64,000 nucleotides of DNA from Halomonas sp. JB37 (GCF_002332255.1 NZ_NRGW01000001.1:3286001-3350000); one strand, 5' to 3'. Positions 43,173-51,856 are shown, counted from the stretch's first letter. Numbers and translations: made by a program. Notes: generated by a model not told the origin, from the sequence alone.

Positions 43173-45849
43173 GGGGCCGCTCCTCTTCAATAAGTGACTT
43201 CAATTCGGGAATACAGCTGCCGCACTGAGTGCCGCAGGCGAGCCTGGCACCCAGTGCTTCGATACTGATATCGCCCGCGCGAATGGCGTTAGTAATCGTG
43301 GTTTGGCCTACTTGATGACAGCTGCACACCACCGGGCCGGTATCGACGGCACCATCGTCACAGCCCGCTAATAAGCGCCGCCGGTGGGTATCGCTCAGCG
43401 TCGTCTCGTTAAAGCGGGATTCAAGCCACGCCAGCCCCGGCAGCTCGCTGGGCAGGCCGACCATTAGCCACCAGCGAAGCTGGCCATTTTCAACACTCGC
43501 CGCCCGCAGTCGCCCGCTGGCGGCATCTTGGCTGAGTACCGACACAGGCCCTGGCAACCACGCGCTAAGCTGTGCTAACCAGTCGCCGACCGGCTGGATA
43601 TCGGCAAGTTGCCAGCGCTGTAAGCCGTGCATAGGGATGCGTGTCCAGTAGGCGCTAGTGCACCACGGCGTTGATTCAACAGCTGTATCAGCAATAAGCA
43701 GCGTGGCCTGCCACTCCACCCTTAGCGGGGCCAGCGCTACGGCACCGTGTTTGGACTCCGGCTGACCGGAGAGCGGGTCCGTAATGCTATCGATCAGCGC
43801 ACTGCTTCTAGCCTGCTGAGTGAAACAGTCGGTCCAGTGAATGGGCACAAACACCTCGCCACGCCGCTGGGCATTGGCAATCCGCACACGGGCACGAAAC
43901 TCCCCCTTCGCAGCGGTTAATACTGCCAAGCCTTGATCGGTAACACCGGCGGCGTGGGCATCATCGGGGTGCACGTCCATAAAGGGCTCCGCGCGGTGAT
44001 TCATTAAGCGCGGCGCGCGAGCAGTACGCGTCATGGTGTGCCACTGGTCGCGAATCCGACCGGTATTTAAACGCAGCGGGTAAGCGGCGCTAAGCGCTTG
44101 CTCGGGCCACTGCGGAACAATCGCCAGCAGCTTGGCGCGGCCATTCGCAGTGGCAAATTCACCCTCTTCAAACAGCCGAGCAGTGCCATTTGGTGCGGCC
44201 TTGGTGACCGGCCATTGAATCGGCGCTAAGGCGTCGTAGCCTGCGCGACCCAGCCCGACCAGGCCCGAGATATCAAATAGCCGCTTAGGAGTGGCGTGTA
44301 TGGCGTCGTTCTCAAACCCTGACAGCCTTGCGTGCTCATCAAAAATTTCCCAGGGGTGCGCATAGTTAAACGCCTCAACAAACCCCAGCTGTTTGGCGAC
44401 TTCACAGATAATCCACCAGTCGTGGCGTGCCTCACCCGGGGGTGCCAACATGCCCCGCTGACGTGAAATACGTCGCTCGGAGTTGGTCACGGTGCCATCT
44501 TTTTCCGACCAGCCTGATGCAGGTAGCACGATATCGGCATAGGGCAGCAGGTCGGTGTGGGCCGCGCATTCGGATACAATCACCAGCGGGCATTTTTCCA
44601 GCGCGGCGCGCACCCGCGCCGCGTCGGGCAGGCTAATCACAGGATTGGTGGCCATGACCCAAAGTGCTTTAATCTCGCCGCGCTCAATGGCCTCAAATAG
44701 CTCAACGGCTTTATAGCCGGGGCTTTCGGGTAACGTTGGCGTAAGGTTCTCGGTTGCCCAAAAGCGGCTGACCAGATCAATCGCACCGGGGGTGTGATAA
44801 TCCATGTGAGCGGCTAGCTGATTGGCAAGCCCGCCGACTTCGCGCCCGCCCATCGCATTGGGCTGGCCGGTAATTGAAAACGGCCCGGCTCCCGGCAAGC
44901 CAACTTTTCCGCCCGCTAAGTGACAGTTAATAATCGCGTTGCATTTATCGGTGCCACTGGACGATTGATTAACGCCTTGAGAATAAAGCGTGACCACGTG
45001 CAGCTGGCTGGCAAACCAATAAAAGAAGGTTTCTAGCCGCTCGGGATCCACATCGCAGGCGGCCGCGACATCAGCCACCGACCCTGCTGACTGCTGTGCA
45101 GCCGCCAAAGCATCGTCAAAGCCCTCGGTGTGGCGCTCAATATAAACAGTATCGAGCCTGCGATGCTGTGCCATCCATACCAGTAAGCCGTTAAACAAAT
45201 ACGCATCGCTACCCGGTTTAATACCTAGGTAGAGGTCGGCAATTTCACAGCTGTCGGTCACCCGCGGGTCAATCACCACCAAGCGCATCAGCGGGTTGCG
45301 CTCTTTAGCGACTTTAATGCGCTGGTAAAGCACTGGATGATTCCAGGCAAGGTTGGACCCCACTAGCACTACTAGCTCGGCCTCTTCCAAATCCTCGTAG
45401 TTACAGGGAACCGCATCCGCACCGAAGGCGCGCTTGTAACCGGCCACCGCTGACGCCATACAAAGTCGTGAGTTGGTATCTAAATGAGGGGTGCCTAAAA
45501 AGCCTTTAAATAGCTTATTAGCCACGTAGTAATCTTCGGTTAACAGCTGCCCAGAAAGGTACGCTGCCACGCTGTGATTGCCATGCGCTGAGCGCACCGA
45601 GTTTAAGCGCTGCGCGACGGTGCTCAGCGCGGCGTCCCAGGTAACGTTGACACCATCCACTCGGGGATGGGTTAGGCGCCCATGATGACCCAGCGTTTCA
45701 TGCAACGCCGACCCTTTGACACACAGCCGTCCGTAGTTGGCTGGGTGCTCAAGATCGCCCTCTACGGCGCACAGCGTACCCGCTTTCACGGTTGCCGTTA
45801 CGCCACAGCCGACGCCACAATAGGGGCATGTCGTTTTCACCTGAGTCAT
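43132..45849 (-). CDS. nasA: Assimilatory nitrate reductase catalytic subunit
   Basis: 905-aa cytosolic molybdoenzyme reducing nitrate to nitrite. The N-terminus has the 4Fe-4S motif CPYCGVGCG (Cys8, 11, 15). The bis-MGD-binding core follows (VVLVGSNLAWNHPVLYQRI, NQSSSGTDKCNAI), then a molybdopterin-dinucleotide-binding domain (PLRLNTGRIRDQWHTMTRT). A C-terminal BFD-like [2Fe-2S] domain shows VVCSCHQVGQ and CGTQCGSC, as in NAD(P)H-linked NasA types. GAGGAG precedes the ATG. The leader upstream contains an ANTAR-type antitermination element. Confidence 0.96.
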   Translation of the reverse strand: MTQVKTTCPYCGVGCGVTATVKAGTLCAVEGDLEHPANYGRLCVKGSALHETLGHHGRLTHPRVDGVNVTWDAALSTVAQRLNSVRSAHGNHSVAAYLSGQLLTEDYYVANKLFKGFLGTPHLDTNSRLCMASAVAGYKRAFGADAVPCNYEDLEEAELVVLVGSNLAWNHPVLYQRIKVAKERNPLMRLVVIDPRVTDSCEIADLYLGIKPGSDAYLFNGLLVWMAQHRRLDTVYIERHTEGFDDALAAAQQSAGSVADVAAACDVDPERLETFFYWFASQLHVVTLYSQGVNQSSSGTDKCNAIINCHLAGGKVGLPGAGPFSITGQPNAMGGREVGGLANQLAAHMDYHTPGAIDLVSRFWATENLTPTLPESPGYKAVELFEAIERGEIKALWVMATNPVISLPDAARVRAALEKCPLVIVSECAAHTDLLPYADIVLPASGWSEKDGTVTNSERRISRQRGMLAPPGEARHDWWIICEVAKQLGFVEAFNYAHPWEIFDEHARLSGFENDAIHATPKRLFDISGLVGLGRAGYDALAPIQWPVTKAAPNGTARLFEEGEFATANGRAKLLAIVPQWPEQALSAAYPLRLNTGRIRDQWHTMTRTARAPRLMNHRAEPFMDVHPDDAHAAGVTDQGLAVLTAAKGEFRARVRIANAQRRGEVFVPIHWTDCFTQQARSSALIDSITDPLSGQPESKHGAVALAPLRVEWQATLLIADTAVESTPWCTSAYWTRIPMHGLQRWQLADIQPVGDWLAQLSAWLPGPVSVLSQDAASGRLRAASVENGQLRWWLMVGLPSELPGLAWLESRFNETTLSDTHRRRLLAGCDDGAVDTGPVVCSCHQVGQTTITNAIRAGDISIEALGARLACGTQCGSCIPELKSLIEEERPHARAKQTPNTELA

Positions 45850-45884
45850 AGCTACTCCTCGGGTTGCTCATTAACGCCACGCAT

Positions 45885-45949
45885 AAAAAAACGCCCAGTC
45901 CTTTTCTCTAATGCGCTATATAAACGCATTGGGAGAAGAGGGCTGGACG
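45885..45949 (-). terminator. Leader attenuator terminator of nasA
   Basis: On the minus strand a long stem (outer arms 45943-45949 with 45892-45898; inner arm AATGCG/CGCATT 45925-45930 with 45910-45915) is followed by seven T (45885-45891), ending 35 nt before the nasA ATG. A terminator ahead of the first gene of the transcript indicates attenuation. Confidence 0.88.
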
Positions 45950-45982
45950 TCGTTGCCACAGCGTATCTTCGTCGGTGCAGAC
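45944..45982 (-). promoter_or_regulatory. Two-hexaloop ANTAR (NasR) target in nasA leader
   Basis: Reading the minus strand, P1 is GTCTGC-ACCGAC-GAAGAT (45982-45965, one G-A mismatch). After 6 nt comes P2, TGGC-AACGAC-GTCCA (45958-45944, one bulged T). Both loops are six bases with A1 and G4, the conserved ANTAR recognition pattern. The 3' arm of P2 is also the 5' arm of the adjacent terminator, so holding P2 would prevent termination. The P2 loop is nearly the same as that in the nirB leader. Confidence 0.75.
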
Positions 45983-46133
45983 TAATTCACTAACACCTGC
46001 CTATTTCCTGACAGTGACACATTTTAACGGCTACTTATTTTTCTAACGGCTTTGGAGTTATTCGCTGCCATCGCCTATCAATGCGCTTGCTGCTTATTAA
46101 CTCATTTATTGTCTCGCTTATTGATTAGACAAT

Positions 46134-46149
46134 TGCAAAAGACAGTCCG
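46134..46149 (-). promoter_or_regulatory. Sigma-54 promoter candidate for nasA
   Basis: On the minus strand CGGACTGTCTTTTGCA has GG and GC separated by 10 nt and a good TTGCA -12 box; the -24 box is weaker (CGGA). The predicted start is near 46123, giving a leader of about 270 nt that includes P1, P2 and the terminator. Confidence 0.5.
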
Positions 46150-46278
46150 CCCTTCGCTATTTTAGAAATTAAATATTTAAAAACAGAAGCTTATAAATTA
46201 AAAAAATCATAGCTGATCATCTCAAATCCGCTCAGTCCATGCTAAATGATGCCTGGGAGTGCATACCAAGCACTTAAC

Positions 46279-46293
46279 GCACCATTGCCGTGC
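46279..46293. promoter_or_regulatory. NtrC-like site between nasA and nirB promoters
   Basis: GCAC, 7 nt, GTGC is the core spacing of NtrC sites. It lies about 120 bp before the predicted nirB-operon start and 160 bp before that of nasA, a fitting distance for a shared enhancer. A second palindrome, AGTGC-N7-GCACT at 46258-46274, lies beside it. Confidence 0.5.
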
Positions 46294-46381
46294 AGGCTTA
46301 CATTCGAGCAGCTAAGCTAGCCACCTTAAAAACCCCTCTAAGCAACTGACATAATTAAAAAAAACACAATTTAAAAACAGT

Positions 46382-46397
46382 TGGCTAGATAATTGCT
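46382..46397 (+). promoter_or_regulatory. Sigma-54 promoter of the nirB operon
   Basis: TGGCTAGATAATTGCT has the exact TGGC, 7 nt, TTGC spacing and full identity in both core boxes. The predicted start near 46408 lies only 26 nt before the leader hairpin. Confidence 0.75.
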
Positions 46398-46433
46398 TTT
46401 TAATTAGATATCAAGATTTTAAAAAATGCTATC

Positions 46434-46447
46434 GGGCAACGGCGCCC
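46434..46447 (+). promoter_or_regulatory. ANTAR (NasR) hexaloop hairpin in nirB-operon leader
   Basis: GGGC-AACGGC-GCCC is a perfect 4-bp stem with a six-base loop having A1 and G4. Its loop end and 3' arm overlap the 5' arm of the terminator that follows (from 46443), so the two structures exclude each other. No clear first hairpin fits between the sigma-54 start and this one. Confidence 0.7.
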
Positions 46448-46492
46448 CTGCTACCTCTTCTGCTAAGAAGGTGTGGCAGGGGCGTTTTTTTT
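46443..46492 (+). terminator. Leader attenuator terminator of the nirB operon
   Basis: A 9-bp perfect GC-rich outer stem (46443-46451 with 46476-46484), an inner helix closing a TGCTAA loop, then eight T (46485-46492). It ends 42 nt before the first ATG of the operon, so it must be bypassed for expression. Confidence 0.92.
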
Positions 46493-46534
46493 GCTTGGTG
46501 CTCAAGAAGCCGCAAAGACACAGAGGAGCCGCCC

Positions 46535-47851
46535 ATGGAAACCACATCCCAGTGCTCATCCATTCGCCATCTGGTGATTATCGGAAACGGCATGGCGAGT
46601 CATCGTCTGATTGAGGCGTTGGTGAAACAGCCTACTCGCCCACAGTGCATCACGGTCATCGGTGCAGAGCCGACCCCTGCGTATAACCGTATTTTGCTCT
46701 CGCCGCTGCTCGCTGGTGAAATGCAGCCCGACGCACTGACGCTGCGCAACGCTGCGTGGTACGCAGATCAAGGCATCACGCTCATACTTGGCGAAAAAGT
46801 CGACACGCTTGATCGCGCCCATCAAACGCTCACCACCGATAGCGGCCGCACGCTTACTTACGATCACGTGGTATTAGCCACCGGCTCGCGCCCGGCAATG
46901 CCTAACATTCCAGGCATTGAGCTTGACGGGGTGCATGGCTTTCGCGACTTACAGGACGCCGCCGCGCTTGAGGCCATTGCCCTTCAAGGAGGCAATAGCG
47001 TGGTCATCGGAGGCGGTCTGCTGGGATTAGAAGCCGCCGAGGGGCTACGTAAACGCGGCAATAATATCCACGTTAGCGTGCTCCAGCGTAGCGAGCGGCT
47101 AATGAACCGGCAGCTGGATACGACCGCCTCGCACCTGCTGCAAAACACTCTGACTCAGCGCGGTTTGAATATCGTTACCGGCGCCCAGCTAGTAAGGCTA
47201 GAAGGCGACGCCCAGGGCCAAGTCACCAGCATCCATCTTGCTGATGGCCGCAAGCTGGCAGCGACCAGCGTGATTATCGCCGCCGGCATTACACCCAATG
47301 CAGCGCTTGGCCATCACGCGGGCCTAACCACAGAGCGTGGCGTTTTAGTCGATGAATACCTCACGACCAGTGATCCAGCCATTTCAGCGCTGGGCGAGTG
47401 CTGTCAGTTTAATGGTGCTACTTACGGCCTAGTGGAGCCGATTTGGCGGCAGGTAGAAGTGCTCGCCGCTACGATATGCGGTATCGCGACGCCTGGATAC
47501 AAGGATGCCCCCAGCGCAACCAAACTCAAGGTCAGCGGCATTACGCTATATGCATTTGGCCCCACACAGCCCAGCGCTGAGCACGAGGTGCTGAGCTACC
47601 GCGACATCGAACGCGGCGACTATCGCCGGGTGCTGCTACGCAACGGGGAGATTGAAGGCGCGGTGCTTTACGGCGATACCGCGCTGGGCCCTTGGTACTT
47701 CAAGCAAGCACTCGCAGGTAGCAATCTTAATGACTGCCGCCAGGCGCTGCTGTTTGGCGCCGCAGATGCTGAAGTGCTGCTTAGCGCGGCGTCGGAAAAT
47801 TCGTCTGTCTCTTACGCAAACTCATCTCACCCAACGCCGGAGGCGGCTTAG
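46535..47851 (+). CDS. FAD-dependent NAD(P)H oxidoreductase of nitrate assimilation (NasC-like)
   Basis: 438-aa flavoprotein related to the N-terminal half of NirB. It shows the FAD dinucleotide fold LVIIGNGMASHRLIEAL, LATGSRP, the NADH-binding fold VVIGGGLLGLEAAEGL, and the ALGECCQF segment with the family's C-terminal FAD contact. In Klebsiella a similar protein (NasC) passes electrons from NADH to NasA, and that is the likely role. It lacks a BFD domain, but NasA here carries one. GAGGAG precedes the ATG, and nirB follows after 2 nt. It may have arisen by duplication from nirB. Confidence 0.85.
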   Translation: METTSQCSSIRHLVIIGNGMASHRLIEALVKQPTRPQCITVIGAEPTPAYNRILLSPLLAGEMQPDALTLRNAAWYADQGITLILGEKVDTLDRAHQTLTTDSGRTLTYDHVVLATGSRPAMPNIPGIELDGVHGFRDLQDAAALEAIALQGGNSVVIGGGLLGLEAAEGLRKRGNNIHVSVLQRSERLMNRQLDTTASHLLQNTLTQRGLNIVTGAQLVRLEGDAQGQVTSIHLADGRKLAATSVIIAAGITPNAALGHHAGLTTERGVLVDEYLTTSDPAISALGECCQFNGATYGLVEPIWRQVEVLAATICGIATPGYKDAPSATKLKVSGITLYAFGPTQPSAEHEVLSYRDIERGDYRRVLLRNGEIEGAVLYGDTALGPWYFKQALAGSNLNDCRQALLFGAADAEVLLSAASENSSVSYANSSHPTPEAA

Positions 47852-47853
47852 CT

Positions 47854-50433
47854 ATGTCTGCTAAAAACTTGTCTGCTAAAAGCGGGTCTGCTAAAAACTT
47901 GCCTGCTAAAAAATTATCTATGCAAACAACGTCTACCCAACAGCAGCTTATTATTATTGGTAACGGCATGGTCGGCCATCACCTGGTCGAGCAGTTAGTC
48001 GAGAACGGTGCACTAGAACGCTATCAGGTCACCGTGTTTGGCGAAGAGCGCCACCGGGCCTATGACCGAGTACATCTTTCTGAGTATTTTAGCGGCCGCG
48101 ATGCAGATGCTCTGGCGCTTTGCGAAGAGGATTACTACGCCCTTAGCAACGTGGAGCTGCGCAGCGGTGAAGCGGTGATCGAGATTGATCGCGCGGCTAA
48201 AGAAGTTATTACCGACCAGGGCCGCTACCCCTACGACCGTCTCGTGCTGGCCACCGGCTCCTATCCGTTTGTACCACCGATTCCCGGCAATGATCGTGAA
48301 GGCTGCCTGGTCTATCGCACGCTGGACGATCTTGATGCCATTCGCGCTGTCGCTGAAACGGCCACCACCGGCGTAATCGTCGGGGGTGGTTTGCTGGGTT
48401 TAGAAGCAGCCAATGCCCTGCGTGGTTTGAACTTAGACACCGCCGTTATCGAGTTCGCGCCGCGCCTAATGCCGATGCAGGTGGACAACGAAGGCGGCGA
48501 GCTGCTGCGCGAAAAAATTGAAGCGCTAGGCGTACAGGTGCTCACCGAGTGTGCGACGCAGCGTATTGAAGATGGTGAGGCAAGCCGCCATCGCATGGTT
48601 TTCCAGGACGAAAAGATCCTTGAAACCGACCTGATTGTTTTTTCAGCCGGCATTCGGCCTCGCGATCAGTTGGCGCGAGACTGCGGCCTGGAAATTGGCG
48701 AACGTGGCGGTATCGTGGTGGATAATCAGTGCCTCACCAGCGACCCTGCCATTCTCGCGATTGGCGAGGTGGCGCTATGGAACCAAAGTATTTTCGGTCT
48801 TGTCGCGCCCGGCTATCAAATGGCCAAAGCTGCATTTTCCACACTGGTGGGCGGCGACACGCGCTTTGCTGGCGCCGACATGAGTACCAAGCTCAAACTC
48901 CTGGGCGTGGATGTCGGTTCGATTGGGGACGCCCATGGCAACCAGAACCCTGGCGCTCGAATGTTCCGCTACCTGGACCCGATCAAGCAGGAATACCGCA
49001 AGCTGGTCGTTTCCAGCGACGGTAAAAAGCTATTAGGCGCTATGCTGGTCGGCAACAACGGCGTTTATGACACGCTATTACAGTATTATTCAAACGGCAT
49101 TGAGCTACCTGCTGAGCCCGCGTCGCTGATTCTTCCCCAGAGCGGCGCGGCCCCTACCCTTGGCCCCGGCGCGCTGCCGGAAACGGCGATGATTTGCTCC
49201 TGCCATAACGTCAGCAAAGCCGATATTTGCGCCACGATTGACGGCGGCGCGGAGGATCTTGCTGGCGTAAAAATCGCCACGAAAGCTAGCACCGGCTGTG
49301 GTGGCTGTACCGCGCTGCTCAAAAGCGTGGTCGACTATGAGCTGGAAGCACGCGGCGTCGATGTCGATAAATCGATTTGCGAACATTTCGCCCATACCCG
49401 TCAAGGGCTCTACGATATTGTCCGCGTTGAAGGCATTAAAACCTTCACTGATTTAATTGAAAAGCACGGCAACCCCGATACTCACCGCCTAGGATGCGAT
49501 ATTTGCAAACCCGCCGTAGGTTCCATTCTGGCCTCCTGCTTTAACGAGCCCATCACCGATGCCGCGCATATTCCTTTGCAGGATACCAATGATACGTTCA
49601 TGGCCAACATGCAAAAGAACGGCACCTACTCGGTCGTGCCCCGCGTAGCCGGTGGTGAAATCACGCCTGACAAACTGATTACCCTGGGTGAGGTCGCTAA
49701 AAAATACAGCCTCTACTCAAAAGTCACCGGCGGTCAGCGAATCGATTTGTTCGGTGCACGCCTGGAAGACCTGCCGGATATTTGGAGCGAACTGATTGCC
49801 GCCGGTTTTGAGACCGGCCACGCCTACGGGAAATCGCTGCGCACGGTCAAATCCTGCGTGGGCAGCACCTGGTGTCGCTACGGCGTGCAGGACAGCGTCG
49901 GCATGGCGATCTGGTTAGAGAATCGCTACAAAGGTCTGCGCTCTCCTCACAAGATCAAGTTTGGCGTTTCCGGCTGCACCCGCGAATGCGCTGAAGCACA
50001 GAGCAAAGATATCGGCATCATAGCCACCGAGAACGGCTGGAACCTCTTCGTCTGTGGCAACGGCGGCATGCGCCCGCGCCATGCCGAACTGTTCGCCACC
50101 GATCTTGACGATGAACAGCTCTACCGCACTATCGACCGCTTCTTGATGTTTTACGTCCGCACGGCTGATCGCCTACAGCGCACTTCCGTGTGGCGCGAAA
50201 ATTTAGACGGCGGCTTGGCGTATCTTAAAGAGGTGATTTTGGACGATAGCTTAGGCATCAACGCCGAGCTCGAACGCCAGATGCAAACGGTGGTAGATAC
50301 CTATCAATGCGAATGGGCAGAGGCTATCAGCGACCCTGAAAAGCTCAAGCGTTTCCGTAGCTTCGTCAACGATGACCGCCCAGACCCATCGATCATTATG
50401 ACCTCCGAGCGCGGCCAGCTACGCCCAGCGTAA
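47854..50433 (+). CDS. nirB: Assimilatory nitrite reductase [NAD(P)H] large subunit
   Basis: 859-aa enzyme reducing nitrite to ammonium with six electrons. It has an FAD/NADH module (IIIGNGMVGHHLVEQL, GVIVGGGLLGLEAANAL), a BFD [2Fe-2S] domain near residue 447 (MICSCHNVS, TGCGGCTALL) and a siroheme/4Fe-4S domain (CVGSTWCRYG near 668 and GCTRECAEAQ near 707). The start at 47854 follows GGAGG. The first 22 residues are repetitive (SAK/PAK units) and absent from a normal NirB; ATG 47920 would give the usual N-terminus but has no ribosome site. Confidence 0.95.
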   Translation: MSAKNLSAKSGSAKNLPAKKLSMQTTSTQQQLIIIGNGMVGHHLVEQLVENGALERYQVTVFGEERHRAYDRVHLSEYFSGRDADALALCEEDYYALSNVELRSGEAVIEIDRAAKEVITDQGRYPYDRLVLATGSYPFVPPIPGNDREGCLVYRTLDDLDAIRAVAETATTGVIVGGGLLGLEAANALRGLNLDTAVIEFAPRLMPMQVDNEGGELLREKIEALGVQVLTECATQRIEDGEASRHRMVFQDEKILETDLIVFSAGIRPRDQLARDCGLEIGERGGIVVDNQCLTSDPAILAIGEVALWNQSIFGLVAPGYQMAKAAFSTLVGGDTRFAGADMSTKLKLLGVDVGSIGDAHGNQNPGARMFRYLDPIKQEYRKLVVSSDGKKLLGAMLVGNNGVYDTLLQYYSNGIELPAEPASLILPQSGAAPTLGPGALPETAMICSCHNVSKADICATIDGGAEDLAGVKIATKASTGCGGCTALLKSVVDYELEARGVDVDKSICEHFAHTRQGLYDIVRVEGIKTFTDLIEKHGNPDTHRLGCDICKPAVGSILASCFNEPITDAAHIPLQDTNDTFMANMQKNGTYSVVPRVAGGEITPDKLITLGEVAKKYSLYSKVTGGQRIDLFGARLEDLPDIWSELIAAGFETGHAYGKSLRTVKSCVGSTWCRYGVQDSVGMAIWLENRYKGLRSPHKIKFGVSGCTRECAEAQSKDIGIIATENGWNLFVCGNGGMRPRHAELFATDLDDEQLYRTIDRFLMFYVRTADRLQRTSVWRENLDGGLAYLKEVILDDSLGINAELERQMQTVVDTYQCEWAEAISDPEKLKRFRSFVNDDRPDPSIIMTSERGQLRPA
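47857..47916. repeat. Four 15-bp repeats in the nirB N-terminus
   Basis: Unit TCTGCTAAAAACTTG appears at 47857 and 47887 exactly, and in diverged form at 47872 and 47902. It codes for the pentads SAKNL, SAKSG, SAKNL and PAKKL. Confidence 0.9.
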
Positions 50434-50479
50434 GCGATTCTGTGCACTGTCCCTGACACTGAATAAAACGAGGCACCCC

Positions 50480-50899
50480 ATGACCGCAGCTGCATTGAAA
50501 AACGAAATGGATACGACAGGCTTCAACCACACAAAGACGTGGCAAAAAATCTGTACTAAGGCCGATCTAGTGGCCTTCTCTGGCGTTGCCGCTTGGTTTG
50601 AAACCGCAAGCGGCCCGGCCCAAGTGGCCATTTTCTATTTGCCGGTCGACCCAAACGCCGCGACGTTGCCTGGCCGCGCCACTGAACTTTACGCCCTCGA
50701 CCACTTTGACCCATTCTCCAAGGCCAATGTGATCGCCCGCGGCATCGTCGGCGATATAAAAGGCGCGGCCGTCGTCGCTTCGCCTATCTACAAGCAGCAT
50801 TTTCGCTTAGCAGACGGCCAGTGCTTAGAGGACGAAAGCGTCACGCTACGCACATGGCCAATCGCTTTTAAGGGCGACGCGGTTTGGATTGAGGGGTAG
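50480..50899 (+). CDS. nirD: Nitrite reductase [NAD(P)H] small subunit
   Basis: 139-aa Rieske-fold partner of NirB. The family lacks the Rieske iron ligands. The ATELYALDHFDPFSKANVIARGIVGDIKG segment (given here as family-typical ALDHFDPF and GIVGDI) and SPIYKQHFRLADGQCLED are diagnostic for NirD. GAGG lies 7 nt ahead of the ATG. Its 3' end overlaps the convergent RpiR gene by 32 nt. Confidence 0.93.
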   Translation: MTAAALKNEMDTTGFNHTKTWQKICTKADLVAFSGVAAWFETASGPAQVAIFYLPVDPNAATLPGRATELYALDHFDPFSKANVIARGIVGDIKGAAVVASPIYKQHFRLADGQCLEDESVTLRTWPIAFKGDAVWIEG

Positions 50900-51767
50900 C
50901 GGTGGCGTACGTTTTAAGATGCGCAAAATGATCATCGGCACGCTGCAAGGCGTCTAACGATTTGGCTCGATCATGCTCAGCCAATAAGGTGCACAGCACT
51001 TCGGAGACGGCTAAGGCAGGAGTGAGAGTATGGAAGAAGCTGTAGCTTTCCGTAGCGCAAAAAATGGTGTGCGTGGACATCCCGACTAGCGGTGAAACCT
51101 CGCTGTCGGTGATCGAAAGAATGTCCAGCCCCTTGCCTTTAGCCAGCTTCGAAAGCGCTAGCGTCTCAGTCGCATAGGGTTTGATGGAGACGACGAGCAC
51201 CACGTCATCCGCCGTCGCGCGGATGAGCGCGTCTCCACCGGTTCCCGCAGGCCCATCCAGATGGATCGAACGATCGCTTAACAGTGACATAACGTAATGG
51301 AAATGCCATGCAACGGAATGGCACGAGCGCAAACCTAACACGTATACCTTCCTCGCCGACCCCAGCCTATCGGCAACGGCTGCAAGCCGCTGCAGCGAAT
51401 CAGGTTCGCTGAGCCTAGCAATCTGGGCGCTCAGCCCCTGCAGCATATGAGAGGCAATATCGCTTTTGGGCTGCTCGGTATCTTCGCTTTCGCGCAGGCG
51501 AACCTGCGCAGCAAAGCCGTCACTCCCCCGGCGCATCGCCGCGGCATAATGTGCCCGAAGTTCATCGTATCCCTGCATGCCTAAGAACTTTGCAAGCCGT
51601 GTCATCGTCGCGGGTTGCACCGCCGCATGACGCGCCAGCTCACGCATGGACACCAGGGCCACTTCGTCCGGATACTCAAGCACGTAGCGAGCGGCCTGCT
51701 GGAGCTGCCCCGACATGGCATCGTACTGGGCAATAATCTGCTCTCTCACGGGGTCGCTTTGCGCCAT
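50868..51767 (-). CDS. RpiR/MurR-family transcriptional regulator
   Basis: 299-aa regulator. An N-terminal RpiR HTH (SMRELARHAAVQPATMTRLAKFLG, split motif around residues 38-62) is followed by a SIS sugar-isomerase-like ligand domain (KVYVLGLRSCHSVAWHFHYV, VVSIKPYATETLALSKLAKG). It is divergent from the class III aminotransferase gene, its likely target. Its last 32 nt overlap nirD on the other strand. Confidence 0.9.
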   Translation of the reverse strand: MAQSDPVREQIIAQYDAMSGQLQQAARYVLEYPDEVALVSMRELARHAAVQPATMTRLAKFLGMQGYDELRAHYAAAMRRGSDGFAAQVRLRESEDTEQPKSDIASHMLQGLSAQIARLSEPDSLQRLAAVADRLGSARKVYVLGLRSCHSVAWHFHYVMSLLSDRSIHLDGPAGTGGDALIRATADDVVLVVSIKPYATETLALSKLAKGKGLDILSITDSEVSPLVGMSTHTIFCATESYSFFHTLTPALAVSEVLCTLLAEHDRAKSLDALQRADDHFAHLKTYATATPQSKPRRP

Positions 51768-51856
51768 TCGTGTTGCCTCTTATCCAGCTCGTGTCAGTGA
51801 TTCATCATTCGTAGCCAAGCCGCTGGGCCATGGGGTCCTCACCGCTAAGCAGCCCA

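Noticed and set aside
46025..46051. TAACGGCT direct repeat in the nasA leader
   Set aside because: Only two copies with 19-bp spacing and no known regulator match; may be chance.
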